Assembly (NCBI GenBank): GCA_021800805.1
Contig: JAJYYR010000001.1
Coordinates: 620,001 to 684,000 of the forward strand
Reading direction: 5' to 3'
Origin: a bacterium
Lineage (GTDB): Bacteria; SZUA-79; Acidulodesulfobacterales; Acidulodesulfobacteraceae
DNA: 64,000 bases
This document shows, one piece after another, positions 1 through 9,946 of this stretch. Position 1 is the first letter of the stretch. The number at the start of each line of letters is the position of its first letter. Below the pieces are notes generated by a model, which worked only from the letters and a program-made list of their open reading frames with translations, was not told where the DNA came from and ran no database searches. The position numbers and the translations under genes were made by a program.

Positions 1-2
1 TA

Positions 3-683
3 AAAGGAGTTGTCGATCCTGAAAGAAAACGTAAAATCATAGGAAAACTTTTTATAAAAATATTTGAAAAAGAGGCTGAAAAAATAAAAGGAGTAAATTT
101 TCTAGTTCAGGGAACGCTTTATCCCGACGTTATCGAATCGGTAAAAGTATTCGGGGCTTCGAGTATCATCAAAAGCCATCATAACGTAGGCGGACTCCCC
201 AAAAAATTAAATTTAAAATTAATCGAGCCGTTGAGGGAATTATTTAAGGACGAGGTCAGAATAATAGGAAAAAATATTGGAATCCCTGATGAAATAATAA
301 AAAGGCAGCCGTTTCCGGGGCCGGGATTAGCCATAAGAATAATAGGCGAAGTCGATAAACGGCGGCTCGATATTTTAAGAAAGGCGGACGCTATTACGAC
401 CGAAGAAATAAAAAAAGCCGGATTATACGATAAGGTATGGCAGTCTTTTCCGGTACTCGTTCCCGTTAAAACCGTCGGAGTTATGGGAGACAAAAGAAGC
501 TACGAGTCGGTTATAGCCCTTCGCGCGGTAACTTCGGCGGATGGAATGACTGCCGATTTTGCAAAACTTGATTACGATATATTAAGGATATGTTCCTCGA
601 GAATAATTTCGGAAATAAAAGGAATCAACAGGGTGGTTTACGATATTACTTCAAAGCCGCCTTCGACGATAGAATGGGAATAA
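3..683 (+). CDS. guaA: GMP synthase (glutamine-hydrolysing), C-terminal part
   Basis: This is the 3' end of GMP synthase, which aminates XMP to GMP in purine synthesis; the 5' part lies before the window. The open frame runs from base 3 without a start codon. It shows the conserved block [11 protein letters not shown], the [10 protein letters not shown] motif of the ATP-pyrophosphatase domain, and the C-terminal dimerisation domain with [11 protein letters not shown]. It ends with the family-typical PPSTIEWE tail, so the C-terminus is intact. dnaE follows after 18 bases on the same strand, so the two are probably co-transcribed. The glutaminase domain is not visible. The identification is firm. 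Confidence 0.97.
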   Translation, partial: KGVVDPERKRKIIGKLFIKIFEKEAEKIKGVNFLVQGTLYPDVIESVKVFGASSIIKSHHNVGGLPKKLNLKLIEPLRELFKDEVRIIGKNIGIPDEIIKRQPFPGPGLAIRIIGEVDKRRLDILRKADAITTEEIKKAGLYDKVWQSFPVLVPVKTVGVMGDKRSYESVIALRAVTSADGMTADFAKLDYDILRICSSRIISEIKGINRVVYDITSKPPSTIEWE

Positions 684-701
684 AATTAGGGGAATAAAAT
701 T

Positions 702-3700
702 ATGAACGAATTTGTCCATCTGCATCTTCATTCGCATTACAGTCTCTTAGACGGGGCTATTAAAATAGACGATATTATAAATAAAGCTATCGAATTTAAT
801 ATGCCTTCCGTCGCGATAACCGACCACGGCAATATGTTTGGGGCTATCGAGTTTTACGAGAAAGCCGTCAAGAAAAAGTTAAAGCCTATAATCGGTTGCG
901 AAATGTATGTTTCGAAATCGGATATGAAACTTAAGAACGCAAACGAAAAATATTATTACCATCTTATACTGCTTGCCAAAGACGACGAAGGTTATCAAAA
1001 CCTGTCTAAATTAGTATCTAAATCTTATATAGACGGATTTTATTACAAACCCAGAATAGACAAAAATATTCTTAAGGACAACCACAAGGGTTTAATCGCA
1101 TTATCCGCCTGTATAAAAGGTGAAATACCTTACAACATAGTTCAGGGGAAATACGATGCGGCGGAAGAAAGCCTTAAATATTATTTAGAGCTATTTAAAG
1201 ACGATTTTTATTTGGAAATGCAGGTTCAGGGCATGAAAGAGCAGATAACGGCGAATAATGGATTGATAGATTTGTCTAAAAAATACGGCGTCCCCCTCGT
1301 CGCTACCAACGACTGTCATTATCTTCTTAAAGAGGACTATGAAGCCCACGACGTCCTATTATGCATACAGACGGGTAAGACGGTGGAAGACAAAGACAGA
1401 ATGAGATTTTCGACGAAAGAACTTTATTTTAGATCTCAAGAAGAAATGAAGGAAATTTTCGGCGCATACCCCTCCGAAGTAATCTCAAACACTAAAATGA
1501 TAGCCGATAAATGCAACTTTTCTTTTAAGCTTAAAGAGGGACATCATTTTCCGCAGTTTAACGATAAAAAAAATAAAGATTCCGGCATGGTTTCGGAAGC
1601 CGCCGCCGCCGATCTTTTTGAACGCGAAACAAGGGAAGGCTTTGAAGAAGTTTTCGTAAAAAATCCCACAAAAGCCGCCGCCGAATCTTATTTAAACGCT
1701 CCTGAAGCTTATAAAGCAAGATTAGATATGGAAATTGAAGTAATTAAAAAATCTAATTTCGCAGGATATTTTTTAATAGTTTCCGATTTTATTAGATATG
1801 CTAAAGAACACAATATTCCGGTTGGACCGGGCAGAGGTTCCGCTGCCGGAAGTCTTGCCGCGTACTGTTTAAAAATTACCGAAATAGACCCTATTAAATA
1901 TGACTTAATGTTCGAGAGATTTCTTAATCCGGAAAGAATAAGCATGCCCGATATAGACTCCGATTTTTGTATAAACGGCAGGGACGAGGTAATTAAATAC
2001 GTCGCCCGCAAATACGGCGAAGAACAGGTTTCTCAGATAATAACTTTTGGAACTATGCTGGCAAAAGCGGTAATAAGGGATACGGGGAGAGCCTTAAATA
2101 TGCCTTACGCCGAGGTCGATAAAATAGCCAAACTCGTTCCTAACACGCTCGGCATTACCTTGGAAGAGGCGGTAAAAGAAGAACCTAAACTCCGTGATTT
2201 AATAGAAACAAATCCTAAAGTAAAAAAATTGATAGAAATAGCAAAAAGGCTTGAGGGTCTTGCAAGACATGCAAGTACCCATGCCGCAGGGGTAGTCATC
2301 TCGAACGAACCTATACATAACTATATGCCCTTATATAAAGGAACGAAAGAAACCGATGTTATTACCACCCAATATACCGGAACCGATTTGGAAAAGTTAG
2401 GATTTATAAAGTTCGATTTTCTTGGACTTAAAACCCTTACGGTAATGAATGAAGCCATCGGTCTTATAAACGATTCCAAAACAGATGCTTTATTTAACAT
2501 ATATGATATAGATTTAAACGACAGGGCGACTTTTAAACTTTTATCCGCGGGCGATACGACCGGAGTTTTTCAGCTCGAAAGTTCCGGCATGAAAGAATTG
2601 ATAAAAAAACTTGCGCCTAATTCATTTGAAGATTTGATACCGCTTGTTGCGCTATACCGCCCCGGGCCTTTGGGCAGCGGCATGGTTGACGACTTTATTA
2701 AGGCAAAACACGGCAGGGTTAAAATACATTATATCCATCCGTCGTTGAAAGATATTCTCCATGATACATATGGAGTAATATTATATCAGGAGCAGATAAT
2801 GAAAATAGCCACCAATCTTGCGGGTTTTTCTATGGGAGAGGCGGATGTTCTGAGAAAGGGCGTGGGAAAGAAGCAGACCGAGCTTATAAATCAGATGAAA
2901 GATAAATTTATTGCCGGATGTAAAACAAACGGGATAGAAGAAGTAAAGTCCGAAAAGATTTTTTCATTAATAGTAAAATTTGGAGAATACGGCTTCAATA
3001 AATCGCATTCTACGGCTTACGCATATATTGCATATATGACCGCCTATTTAAAGGCAAATTATAAGGAACATTTTACGGCGGCGCTTTTATCCAGCGAGAT
3101 GTCCAATACCGATAAACTGGCAAAGATAATAAACGAGGCAAAGTCGGGTATTAACGCCTGCGAAATACTTCCTCCGTCCGTTAATGAATCCGCCGAAAGA
3201 TTCGCGATAGTAAAAACAGGAGCGGAAGTAGGCGCAAAGCTTGCAATCCGCACGGGGCTGGGAGCCGTTAAAAACGTTGGAAAAGCGGCGATAGATTCTA
3301 TTATGCAGACCCGTGAAAACAAAATATTTAAGGATTTATCCGATTTCTGTTCAAGGGTGGATACGCGCAGAGTCAATAAAAGAACTATAGAAAACCTTAT
3401 AAAAAGCGGGGCTTTGGATATCTGCGGAGAGTCAAGAAAATGGATGCTGGATAATTTAGAATCGATAATGGAAGAAGCCGTCCGCAAAAAGGAGAAAGAA
3501 GATTCGGGGCAGGTCGATTTATTTGCATCCTTAGAAGAAAACGTTAATTACGATAACGGGAAAGACGATTCTTATTTAATAATTTCAGGGGAAAAGGACG
3601 ATAAAAAAACTATACTTTCCTTTGAAAAAGAATCCTTGGGGTTTTATCTTTCGGGACATCCTTTAGACGGTTACGAAGAAAAGATTAAACTGCTCGGCAT

Positions 3701-4430
3701 AAAATCGGTTGCGGATATAGTTTCGGAATATATAAATGCCGCAGGTAAAGGCAGGCAACCCCGCCCTTCTGCGGCGGATAATATGTATAAAATGGTGGGG
3801 GTTATAAATCAGCTGAAAGTGCATAAAACAAGAAACAACGATAAAATGGCGTCGTTTATACTAAACGATAAAAATTCAAATGTCGAAACCGTTTTTTTTC
3901 CAAAAAACTTTTTAAAATACGAAGAAATACTGGGGACTAATCAGCCCGTAATTTTAACGGGAAGAATCGATTTTTCGGGATTAAACGCGGCAGTAAATGC
4001 CGGAGGCAGGGGATTTGAATCTGCGGAAGGGACTATTGAAGATAACGATGGAATAGAGACGGATAAAACAGGTAAAAATAGAGCGGAAACCGGAAAGCCG
4101 GGATACGAATCCGATTATGACGACTTAGATTTAGATATTAAAGTTATAGGCGAAAATATTGAACTATTGGACGAAGTTAAGATAAAAAGACAGTTAAAAC
4201 CGGAAGAAGAGGTATGTATTATAGAAATAAAAGAAAATGCGGCTTTCTTCGCCGCCGGAGAATTTAAAAACTTTCTTTCGGAGATAAAAAACAGCTTGTC
4301 GGATTCCAGAGGAAACTCCAAAGTAATATTAAAAATGTCCGGATACAATATAGTGTTTAACGAGAGTCTCGGCGTGGATAAGGCGCTGCTGAAATCCAAA
4401 CTTTTGACGGACTACTTGAATATTATATAA
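702..4430 (+). CDS. dnaE: DNA polymerase III subunit alpha
   Basis: This is the replicative polymerase subunit, 1242 residues, somewhat longer than the roughly 1160 typical of the family. The N-terminal PHP domain begins with HLHLHSHYSLLDGA. The polymerase region has GPGRGSAAGSLAAY (around residues 375-390) and PDIDSDFC, whose aspartates D417, D419 and D421 match the catalytic acidic triad of C-family polymerases. A helix-hairpin-helix region and a C-terminal OB-fold follow. The extra length is a Gly/Asp/Glu-rich, low-conservation insert near residues 1100-1150, inside or beside the OB-fold. An AGGGG Shine-Dalgarno precedes the ATG. No PolC-type exonuclease insert is seen, so this is a DnaE1-type protein. 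Confidence 0.97.
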   Translation: MNEFVHLHLHSHYSLLDGAIKIDDIINKAIEFNMPSVAITDHGNMFGAIEFYEKAVKKKLKPIIGCEMYVSKSDMKLKNANEKYYYHLILLAKDDEGYQNLSKLVSKSYIDGFYYKPRIDKNILKDNHKGLIALSACIKGEIPYNIVQGKYDAAEESLKYYLELFKDDFYLEMQVQGMKEQITANNGLIDLSKKYGVPLVATNDCHYLLKEDYEAHDVLLCIQTGKTVEDKDRMRFSTKELYFRSQEEMKEIFGAYPSEVISNTKMIADKCNFSFKLKEGHHFPQFNDKKNKDSGMVSEAAAADLFERETREGFEEVFVKNPTKAAAESYLNAPEAYKARLDMEIEVIKKSNFAGYFLIVSDFIRYAKEHNIPVGPGRGSAAGSLAAYCLKITEIDPIKYDLMFERFLNPERISMPDIDSDFCINGRDEVIKYVARKYGEEQVSQIITFGTMLAKAVIRDTGRALNMPYAEVDKIAKLVPNTLGITLEEAVKEEPKLRDLIETNPKVKKLIEIAKRLEGLARHASTHAAGVVISNEPIHNYMPLYKGTKETDVITTQYTGTDLEKLGFIKFDFLGLKTLTVMNEAIGLINDSKTDALFNIYDIDLNDRATFKLLSAGDTTGVFQLESSGMKELIKKLAPNSFEDLIPLVALYRPGPLGSGMVDDFIKAKHGRVKIHYIHPSLKDILHDTYGVILYQEQIMKIATNLAGFSMGEADVLRKGVGKKQTELINQMKDKFIAGCKTNGIEEVKSEKIFSLIVKFGEYGFNKSHSTAYAYIAYMTAYLKANYKEHFTAALLSSEMSNTDKLAKIINEAKSGINACEILPPSVNESAERFAIVKTGAEVGAKLAIRTGLGAVKNVGKAAIDSIMQTRENKIFKDLSDFCSRVDTRRVNKRTIENLIKSGALDICGESRKWMLDNLESIMEEAVRKKEKEDSGQVDLFASLEENVNYDNGKDDSYLIISGEKDDKKTILSFEKESLGFYLSGHPLDGYEEKIKLLGIKSVADIVSEYINAAGKGRQPRPSAADNMYKMVGVINQLKVHKTRNNDKMASFILNDKNSNVETVFFPKNFLKYEEILGTNQPVILTGRIDFSGLNAAVNAGGRGFESAEGTIEDNDGIETDKTGKNRAETGKPGYESDYDDLDLDIKVIGENIELLDEVKIKRQLKPEEEVCIIEIKENAAFFAAGEFKNFLSEIKNSLSDSRGNSKVILKMSGYNIVFNESLGVDKALLKSKLLTDYLNII

Positions 4431-4508
4431 TCGGTGATATAATAAAAAAACCGGTATAAGCCGATTTAGTTAAAATAATAATAGTAATATAAGATAAAAT
4501 AAATATTT

Positions 4509-5471
4509 ATGGCGATACAATATCTCGAATTTGAAAAACCTATAATCGAGCTTGAGCAAAAGATAGAAGAGTTAAGGACGTTTAATCTTGGAGGCTTTGC
4601 CGACGTCAAGGACGAAATAAAAAACCTTGAAGCTAAAAAGGACAAACTTACTAAGGATATATTTAAGAATATAAACAGCTGGCAGATTACCCAGTTGTCA
4701 AGGCATCCTTTGAGACCTTATACTTTAGATTATATCGATTTAATGACGGAAAATTTTGTCGAACTCCACGGAGACAGGCTTTTTATGGACGATAAAGCCG
4801 TGGTCGGGGGTTTTTGCTTTATTAGAGATAACGCCTCGGGCTATAAGCAGAGAGCGCTTATCGTAGGACAGCAGAAAGGACGCAATACAAAAGATAAGAT
4901 GTGCAGAAATTTTGGTATGCCCCATCCCGAAGGTTACAGAAAAGCGCAGAGATTATTTAAACTTGCCGAGAAATACTCAATTCCAATAGTTACTTTAATA
5001 GATACGCCCGGCGCATACCCCGGTCTGGGGGCGGAAGAAAGAGGGCAGTCCGAAGCGATTGCGGAAACAATATATACTCTGCTGAATGTTTCGGTTCCCG
5101 TCGTATCGATAGTAATAGGAGAAGGCGGAAGCGGCGGAGCGCTTGCTTTTGGAACCGGAAACAGAGTTTTAATGATGGAGTATTCGGTTTATTCGGTAAT
5201 ATCGCCCGAAGGATGCGCGTCTATCCTTTATAAAGACACGTCCAAAACCGAAGATGCCGCTAATTCTTTAAAGCTTACGGCACAAGACCTGTTAAACGAT
5301 TCTAAAGTTATCGACGGTATTATACCGGAGCCGCTCGGCGGAGCGCACAGAGATATTAAACTTGCATCCGAAAATCTAAAAAAAGCTATTTTGGAAAATA
5401 TCGAAGGACTTAAAGGACATACCGGAGAAGATTTAAGAAACGAAAGAATAAAAAAATTTTCAAATTATTAA
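4509..5471 (+). CDS. accA: Acetyl-CoA carboxylase carboxyltransferase subunit alpha
   Basis: AccA is the alpha half of the carboxyltransferase that moves the carboxyl group from biotin to acetyl-CoA, the first step of fatty-acid synthesis; it works with AccD, which is not in this window. The 320-residue length is normal for AccA. Recognisable segments are the N-terminal helical region (EFEKPI, LEQKIEEL), RHPLRPYTLDYI, ELHGDRLFMDD, the IDTPGAYPGLGAEERGQ crotonase-fold loop and GEGGSGGALAFG, which forms part of the oxyanion and CoA site. There is no good Shine-Dalgarno before the ATG. It lies 78 bases after dnaE, a gene order common in proteobacteria. Confidence 0.96.
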   Translation: MAIQYLEFEKPIIELEQKIEELRTFNLGGFADVKDEIKNLEAKKDKLTKDIFKNINSWQITQLSRHPLRPYTLDYIDLMTENFVELHGDRLFMDDKAVVGGFCFIRDNASGYKQRALIVGQQKGRNTKDKMCRNFGMPHPEGYRKAQRLFKLAEKYSIPIVTLIDTPGAYPGLGAEERGQSEAIAETIYTLLNVSVPVVSIVIGEGGSGGALAFGTGNRVLMMEYSVYSVISPEGCASILYKDTSKTEDAANSLKLTAQDLLNDSKVIDGIIPEPLGGAHRDIKLASENLKKAILENIEGLKGHTGEDLRNERIKKFSNY

Positions 5472-5478
5472 TTTAACC

Positions 5479-5641
5479 GAAACTTGCCGATTGAAATTAT
5501 TAAATATAATTCAAAAGCATAAAAACTCTGGATTCCCGTTTGCACGGGAATGACACCCAAAGGGTGAAACGCTTTAGTATCTTCAATGTCATTCCCGCGT
5601 AGGCGGGAATCCAGTCTTATTTATTTTAATCGGCAAGTTTC
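5479..5641. repeat. MITE-like element with 18-bp terminal inverted repeats
   Basis: Bases 5479-5496 read GAAACTTGCCGATTGAAA. Bases 5624-5641 carry the same sequence on the other strand with one mismatch. Inside, 5528-5555 and 5587-5614 form a second inverted pair, each half itself a small palindrome (ATTCCCG...CGGGAAT). The 163-bp unit has no coding potential and fills the accA/HD-GYP gap. Single copies of the outer end recur at 24721, 32279 and 50213. The structure is what a miniature inverted-repeat transposable element would show. No target duplication was identified. Confidence 0.7.
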
Positions 5642-5670
5642 AGTTTAATATTAAATTTATCTTTTTTAAG

Positions 5671-7449
5671 ATGGTAGTAGAGTATCCCGATATAGCATAT
5701 TTTTTATCTAAAGACCTTATCTCTAAAAATACAAGGGACGAAATTTACGAAAAAATTTCCGTTACCGCCGCAACTTTTATAAAAAGCGATATTATAACTA
5801 TATTTATGCTTAACGAGGATACCGAGAAGATAAATTGCGTTAAATATTATCAGGACGGTAAATTTATAAAGAAAGATTTAGAGATACTTCTCGGGGAAGG
5901 CTTGATAGGATCGGTAATAGAAAACGGAGAGCCGTTGGTCAGCGGCAATCTTAAATCCGACCTGTCGGATATATATTATGAATTAGAAAGGCAGTTTACG
6001 GGAATGTCTTCCATGTTAAGCGTTCCTATCTATGCCGGTTCTCTTGTTCTGGGAGCGTTAAACATTTACAGAAAAGAAATCTACGAGTTTTCCGAAGAAG
6101 AAATTAATATTGCAAAATTTATAGCTATGATGGGGGGAATTTTTATATACAGCCTCACTTTATATGAAAATGCCAATCTTTTATACTTAAGACAGAAAGA
6201 AGAAAGCCAAAAAATCGCAAATCTTCTTGAGGTTTCAAAGCTTGTTTCGTCTTCTTTAGACCTTTCCAGCATTATAGATTATTCCGTAAAAAGATTGATG
6301 ATTTTTACTAAGACCGAGCAGGCTTTAGTATATCTCAAGGATAAAGATAAAGAAGAAAATAAATTCTGCTATGAATTTTTTAACTGCAATATGACCGGAT
6401 GTTCTATATTCGGCGGCAATTCAAACTGCTATAATATGACCGGATTTGAATGTCCTTTCGTAAAATGTCCGCCGGAGTCTAAAATATTGCATAAATGCAC
6501 AAATTGTCCGCTCTTTAAAAATATGACTCTTAAATTATTTAAAGATTACGATATGGACGGCTCATTCTACGGACACGAGGTTATGAAATTAGACGACTGC
6601 AATTGTTTAAAAGCATTAAGTTCGGATTATCCTACAATTAATTATTACGACGAAAACAATACCGGAAGCGTAGATAAAGCATGCGACTGTTTTTTTAAGG
6701 ACATTGCGAAACAGACGTTTATCGGGATACCCGTTAAAACGGACAAGGATTTTTTAGGTTTGATATTTCTTTTCGGTAAAAAAAGGATAGAATATTCGGT
6801 TGAAACCGTGGATTTTATTTCCAATATTTCAAATATAATTTCCGTCGCGGCATATAATGCCCAGACGCTGAATTATATCGAAGAAGAGCATTTTGAAACC
6901 ATAAGTTCTATATCGGAGGCGATAGAAGCCAGAGATACATACACGAGAACCCACGGCGACAGGCTGATAGATTACGGAGTCGCGGTAGCCAAAGAACTGG
7001 GACTATCCGCAAATGAAATAAAAAACATCAGATATGCGGCGGCAATGCACGACGTCGGGAAAATCGGCATAAAAGATTCCATATTAAACAAACAAGGAAA
7101 ACTGACCGACGAAGAATACGAAGAAATTAAGAAGCATCCTGAAATAGGCTACAATATGCTTAAAAAAATAAAATTTTTAAGCCATATAGCAAACGACGTG
7201 CTTCATCATCAGGAAAGATACGACGGAAAAGGTTATCCGGCAGGAATTTCGGGAGAAGATATACCGGTTGCCTCAAGGATAATCGCGGTAGTGGATACTT
7301 TCGACGCTATGACTACCGACAGGCCATACAGAAAAGCTCTCCCCGTGGATACCGCTTTAGAAGAGATAAATAAAAATTCGGGAACGCAGTTCGACCCAAA
7401 AGTCGTAAAAGCGTTTTTGAATGCGGTAAAATCCAATAAATTGCAATAA
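5671..7449 (+). CDS. GAF domain and HD-GYP domain protein (putative c-di-GMP phosphodiesterase)
   Basis: The protein has 592 residues. An N-terminal GAF-like domain (about residues 20-165) is followed by a second GAF-like region interrupted by a Cys-rich stretch near residues 230-350 (CNMTGCS, ECPFVKC, CTNCPLF, DDCNC), which may bind a metal or sense redox. The C-terminal HD-GYP domain has H460-D461 (HDVGKIGI), the HHQERYDGKGYP block with G521-Y522-P523, and VVDTFDAMTTDRPYR. HD-GYP domains of this kind hydrolyse c-di-GMP. No transmembrane segment is seen, so it should be cytosolic. The start has no clear Shine-Dalgarno and is tentative. cobQ begins 11 bases downstream. The ligand is unknown. 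Confidence 0.88.
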   Translation: MVVEYPDIAYFLSKDLISKNTRDEIYEKISVTAATFIKSDIITIFMLNEDTEKINCVKYYQDGKFIKKDLEILLGEGLIGSVIENGEPLVSGNLKSDLSDIYYELERQFTGMSSMLSVPIYAGSLVLGALNIYRKEIYEFSEEEINIAKFIAMMGGIFIYSLTLYENANLLYLRQKEESQKIANLLEVSKLVSSSLDLSSIIDYSVKRLMIFTKTEQALVYLKDKDKEENKFCYEFFNCNMTGCSIFGGNSNCYNMTGFECPFVKCPPESKILHKCTNCPLFKNMTLKLFKDYDMDGSFYGHEVMKLDDCNCLKALSSDYPTINYYDENNTGSVDKACDCFFKDIAKQTFIGIPVKTDKDFLGLIFLFGKKRIEYSVETVDFISNISNIISVAAYNAQTLNYIEEEHFETISSISEAIEARDTYTRTHGDRLIDYGVAVAKELGLSANEIKNIRYAAAMHDVGKIGIKDSILNKQGKLTDEEYEEIKKHPEIGYNMLKKIKFLSHIANDVLHHQERYDGKGYPAGISGEDIPVASRIIAVVDTFDAMTTDRPYRKALPVDTALEEINKNSGTQFDPKVVKAFLNAVKSNKLQ

Positions 7450-7460
7450 TCCCAAATCAT

Positions 7461-9053
7461 ATGATAAACGGCAAAACAAAATTTTTAATGATTCAGGGAA
7501 CGTCGAGTTCTGCAGGAAAAAGCGTCTTGACCGCCGGATTTCTCAGATATTTCTCGGGCAGGGGCACCCTCTGCTCGCCTTTTAAATCCCAAAATATGTC
7601 GCTTAACAGTTTCGTTACGGAAGACGGTTTTGAAATTGCCGTGTCGCAGGCAGTCCAATCGGAAGCTGCTTTTAAAAAACCGTTAAGGCAGATGAATCCC
7701 ATTTTAATTAAACCTTCGTCAGATAACGAAATGCATCTTGTAGTCGAAGGAAAACATTTCGGAAATATGAATTTCAAGCAATACAACCGAAGAAAAGATT
7801 TTTTTCTAAAAAAAGCTGCGGATTCTTTTGAATTTTTAACCGGACTAAATGATCTTATAATCGCGGAGGGAGCCGGAAGTCCGGCGGAAATAAATCTATT
7901 TAAATACGATATTGCAAATATGGGCTTTGCCGAAATTTACGATATTCCCGTAATCCTGACCGCCGATATAGAAAGAGGAGGGGTTTTCGCTTCTCTTTAC
8001 GGAACGGTCAAACTTCTTCCGCCAAAGTGGAGGAGGCTGATAAGGGGCTTTATTATAAACAAATTTAGAGGCGATGCGTCTATACTCGAACCCGGAATAA
8101 AACAGATAGAAAATAAACTTAAAATACCCTGCCTGGGGGTTATTCCGCATATTAAAAACCTGCATATCGAGGCGGAAGACAGCCTGAATTTTAAAAGCGC
8201 CGGCGTTAACGACGGAAGGGAGTGCGGGGATAAAGCCGCGGACGGAAGAATTAATATCGGAATAGTCCGTTTAGAGCATATTTCCAATTTTAACGAGTTC
8301 GACCCTCTTTTTTTCGACGAAAGGCTGACGGTAAGTTTTTTCGACGACGTTCCTTTAAAAATCGATGAATTCGATATGATAATAATCCCCGGGTCGAAAT
8401 CTACCGTTGCAGACCTAACTGCCGTTAAAAAATCAGGAATTTTTGATTATATAAAACGTTTCGAGAAACACGGAATCATTATGGGGATATGCGGCGGGTT
8501 TCAGATGATGGGGGAGCGGATAACCGACCCTTATAATTTGGAACCTGCCGCCGGTTACGTATCCGCAGACGGCGTGCGGGGCTTCGGTTTTTTTAAAACG
8601 GAAACGGAATTATTGAAAGAAAAGGTATTGATTAATCAAAAATACAAATTTAAAGTTAACGGTAATGTCCGCGGGCATTTTTTGGGCGGATACGAAATCC
8701 ATAACGGAAGAACGTTTTTTTCAAAGAATTATTCGGGCGGCGATATTGCCCCGGATATATCGGATATATTAGAACCGGCTGAAACCGCCGCCGGTTTTTC
8801 GCCGGAAACAAACGCCTCGATAGGCGTCTTATCTAAAGATAATAAGAAAATAGGGACGTATGTTCATGGATTATTCGGCAACGAAATATTTAAAGATTTT
8901 CTAATAGAATTGATAAATAAAAACATTCCCTGCGGATCAAAATCGGGCAACCGTTCCTATGAAACTGTTAAAAACGACGGTTTTAATCTATTATCGGAAA
9001 ATATAGAAAGGCATATAAACATTAAAATAGTGAAAGAAATAATCGGGATTTAA
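7461..9053 (+). CDS. cobQ: Cobyric acid synthase
   Basis: CobQ/CbiP performs four glutamine-dependent amidations of the corrin ring in cobalamin synthesis. The 530-residue protein starts with a P-loop-like segment GTSSSAGKS (residues 11-19) of the dethiobiotin-synthetase-like domain, followed by CSPFKSQNMSLNS. The C-terminal class I glutamine amidotransferase domain has the nucleophile C344 in GICGGFQMMG and the partner H469 in GTYVHGLFG. No other cobalamin gene and no B12 riboswitch is seen nearby, so the rest of the pathway must lie elsewhere or the cell may salvage cobinamide or cobyrinate. Its end overlaps ftsX on the other strand by four bases. Confidence 0.95.
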   Translation: MINGKTKFLMIQGTSSSAGKSVLTAGFLRYFSGRGTLCSPFKSQNMSLNSFVTEDGFEIAVSQAVQSEAAFKKPLRQMNPILIKPSSDNEMHLVVEGKHFGNMNFKQYNRRKDFFLKKAADSFEFLTGLNDLIIAEGAGSPAEINLFKYDIANMGFAEIYDIPVILTADIERGGVFASLYGTVKLLPPKWRRLIRGFIINKFRGDASILEPGIKQIENKLKIPCLGVIPHIKNLHIEAEDSLNFKSAGVNDGRECGDKAADGRINIGIVRLEHISNFNEFDPLFFDERLTVSFFDDVPLKIDEFDMIIIPGSKSTVADLTAVKKSGIFDYIKRFEKHGIIMGICGGFQMMGERITDPYNLEPAAGYVSADGVRGFGFFKTETELLKEKVLINQKYKFKVNGNVRGHFLGGYEIHNGRTFFSKNYSGGDIAPDISDILEPAETAAGFSPETNASIGVLSKDNKKIGTYVHGLFGNEIFKDFLIELINKNIPCGSKSGNRSYETVKNDGFNLLSENIERHINIKIVKEIIGI

Positions 9054-9946
9054 AAGAATTTTTTAGACGACAGATACGTTCCGGCGATACCCGATATTAC
9101 GGCTATTAAAAATACTAAAGCTATTTGCGCCGGATTTAAAAAAATTATTTTTATATGGAAAAATTCCAGAAAACTGTCAAATTTATAAAATATAAATATT
9201 TCATAAATTGCAAAAAGAAGCAGGATAGAAACTAAAAAGGATAAAACGGTACCTATTTCCCCCTCTATGAACATCGGTATTCTGACGTAATTGTCGGTAG
9301 CCCCTATAAGCTTTAATATTTCTATTTCGTTTTGTTTCCTAAGAATAACTAACTTTATAGCGCTGTAAGATATAAAAATAGATAATATGAATAAAAATAT
9401 AAAAAGAATAAGCCCTATAACCTTAGTGAAAAACATAAACTGGGTGATTTTATTCTGAAGCATTTTATTATAATAAACTAATTCAACTCCTTTCATCGAT
9501 TTTATACGCAAATATATATTGCTAAAAAAAATACTGCCGGACGCGTTTCTTTTAAAATTAATTTTTATAAAAGCGGGCATATTGCGCGGGTCAACATTTT
9601 TTAAAATAGATTTTAAATGTTTCACTCTTTTCTCTAAAAACTTCATAGAAGATTTATCGTTATAATATACCGCGCTTTTAACGCCGTGAAGCTCTTTGAT
9701 AAAATTCAGAACGCTTTTTTTATTTGAATTATTTTTATTTTTTAAAAAAACTATCATTATGTTGCTTTTTTGAAAAATATTCATATAATTATAAATATTT
9801 ATATAGCAGAGAATCAAAAAGAGCATTATAAAAAAAGAAAAAGACATTATCAGAAAAGCGAAGACGTTGCCTGAAATATTCGATTTAATATTTAAGACGG
9901 CAATTTTAAAATAGTTCAATAAATAATTAACTCTTTGTGATATCAA
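9050..9946 (-). CDS. ftsX: Cell division ABC transporter permease FtsX
   Basis: FtsX is the membrane half of FtsEX, which couples divisome ATP hydrolysis to periplasmic murein hydrolase activation. The 298-residue protein has an N-terminal membrane segment (about residues 25-50), a periplasmic loop (about 55-160) and three further C-terminal membrane segments, the usual four-helix layout. The cytosolic motif RKQNEIEILKLIGATD is typical of the family. It overlaps ftsE by 20 bases and is translated after it. In many bacteria the partner of FtsX is EnvC; a truncated EnvC-like protein is encoded at 11655 on the other strand. Confidence 0.9.
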   Translation of the reverse strand: MISQRVNYLLNYFKIAVLNIKSNISGNVFAFLIMSFSFFIMLFLILCYINIYNYMNIFQKSNIMIVFLKNKNNSNKKSVLNFIKELHGVKSAVYYNDKSSMKFLEKRVKHLKSILKNVDPRNMPAFIKINFKRNASGSIFFSNIYLRIKSMKGVELVYYNKMLQNKITQFMFFTKVIGLILFIFLFILSIFISYSAIKLVILRKQNEIEILKLIGATDNYVRIPMFIEGEIGTVLSFLVSILLLFAIYEIFIFYKFDSFLEFFHIKIIFLNPAQIALVFLIAVISGIAGTYLSSKKFF

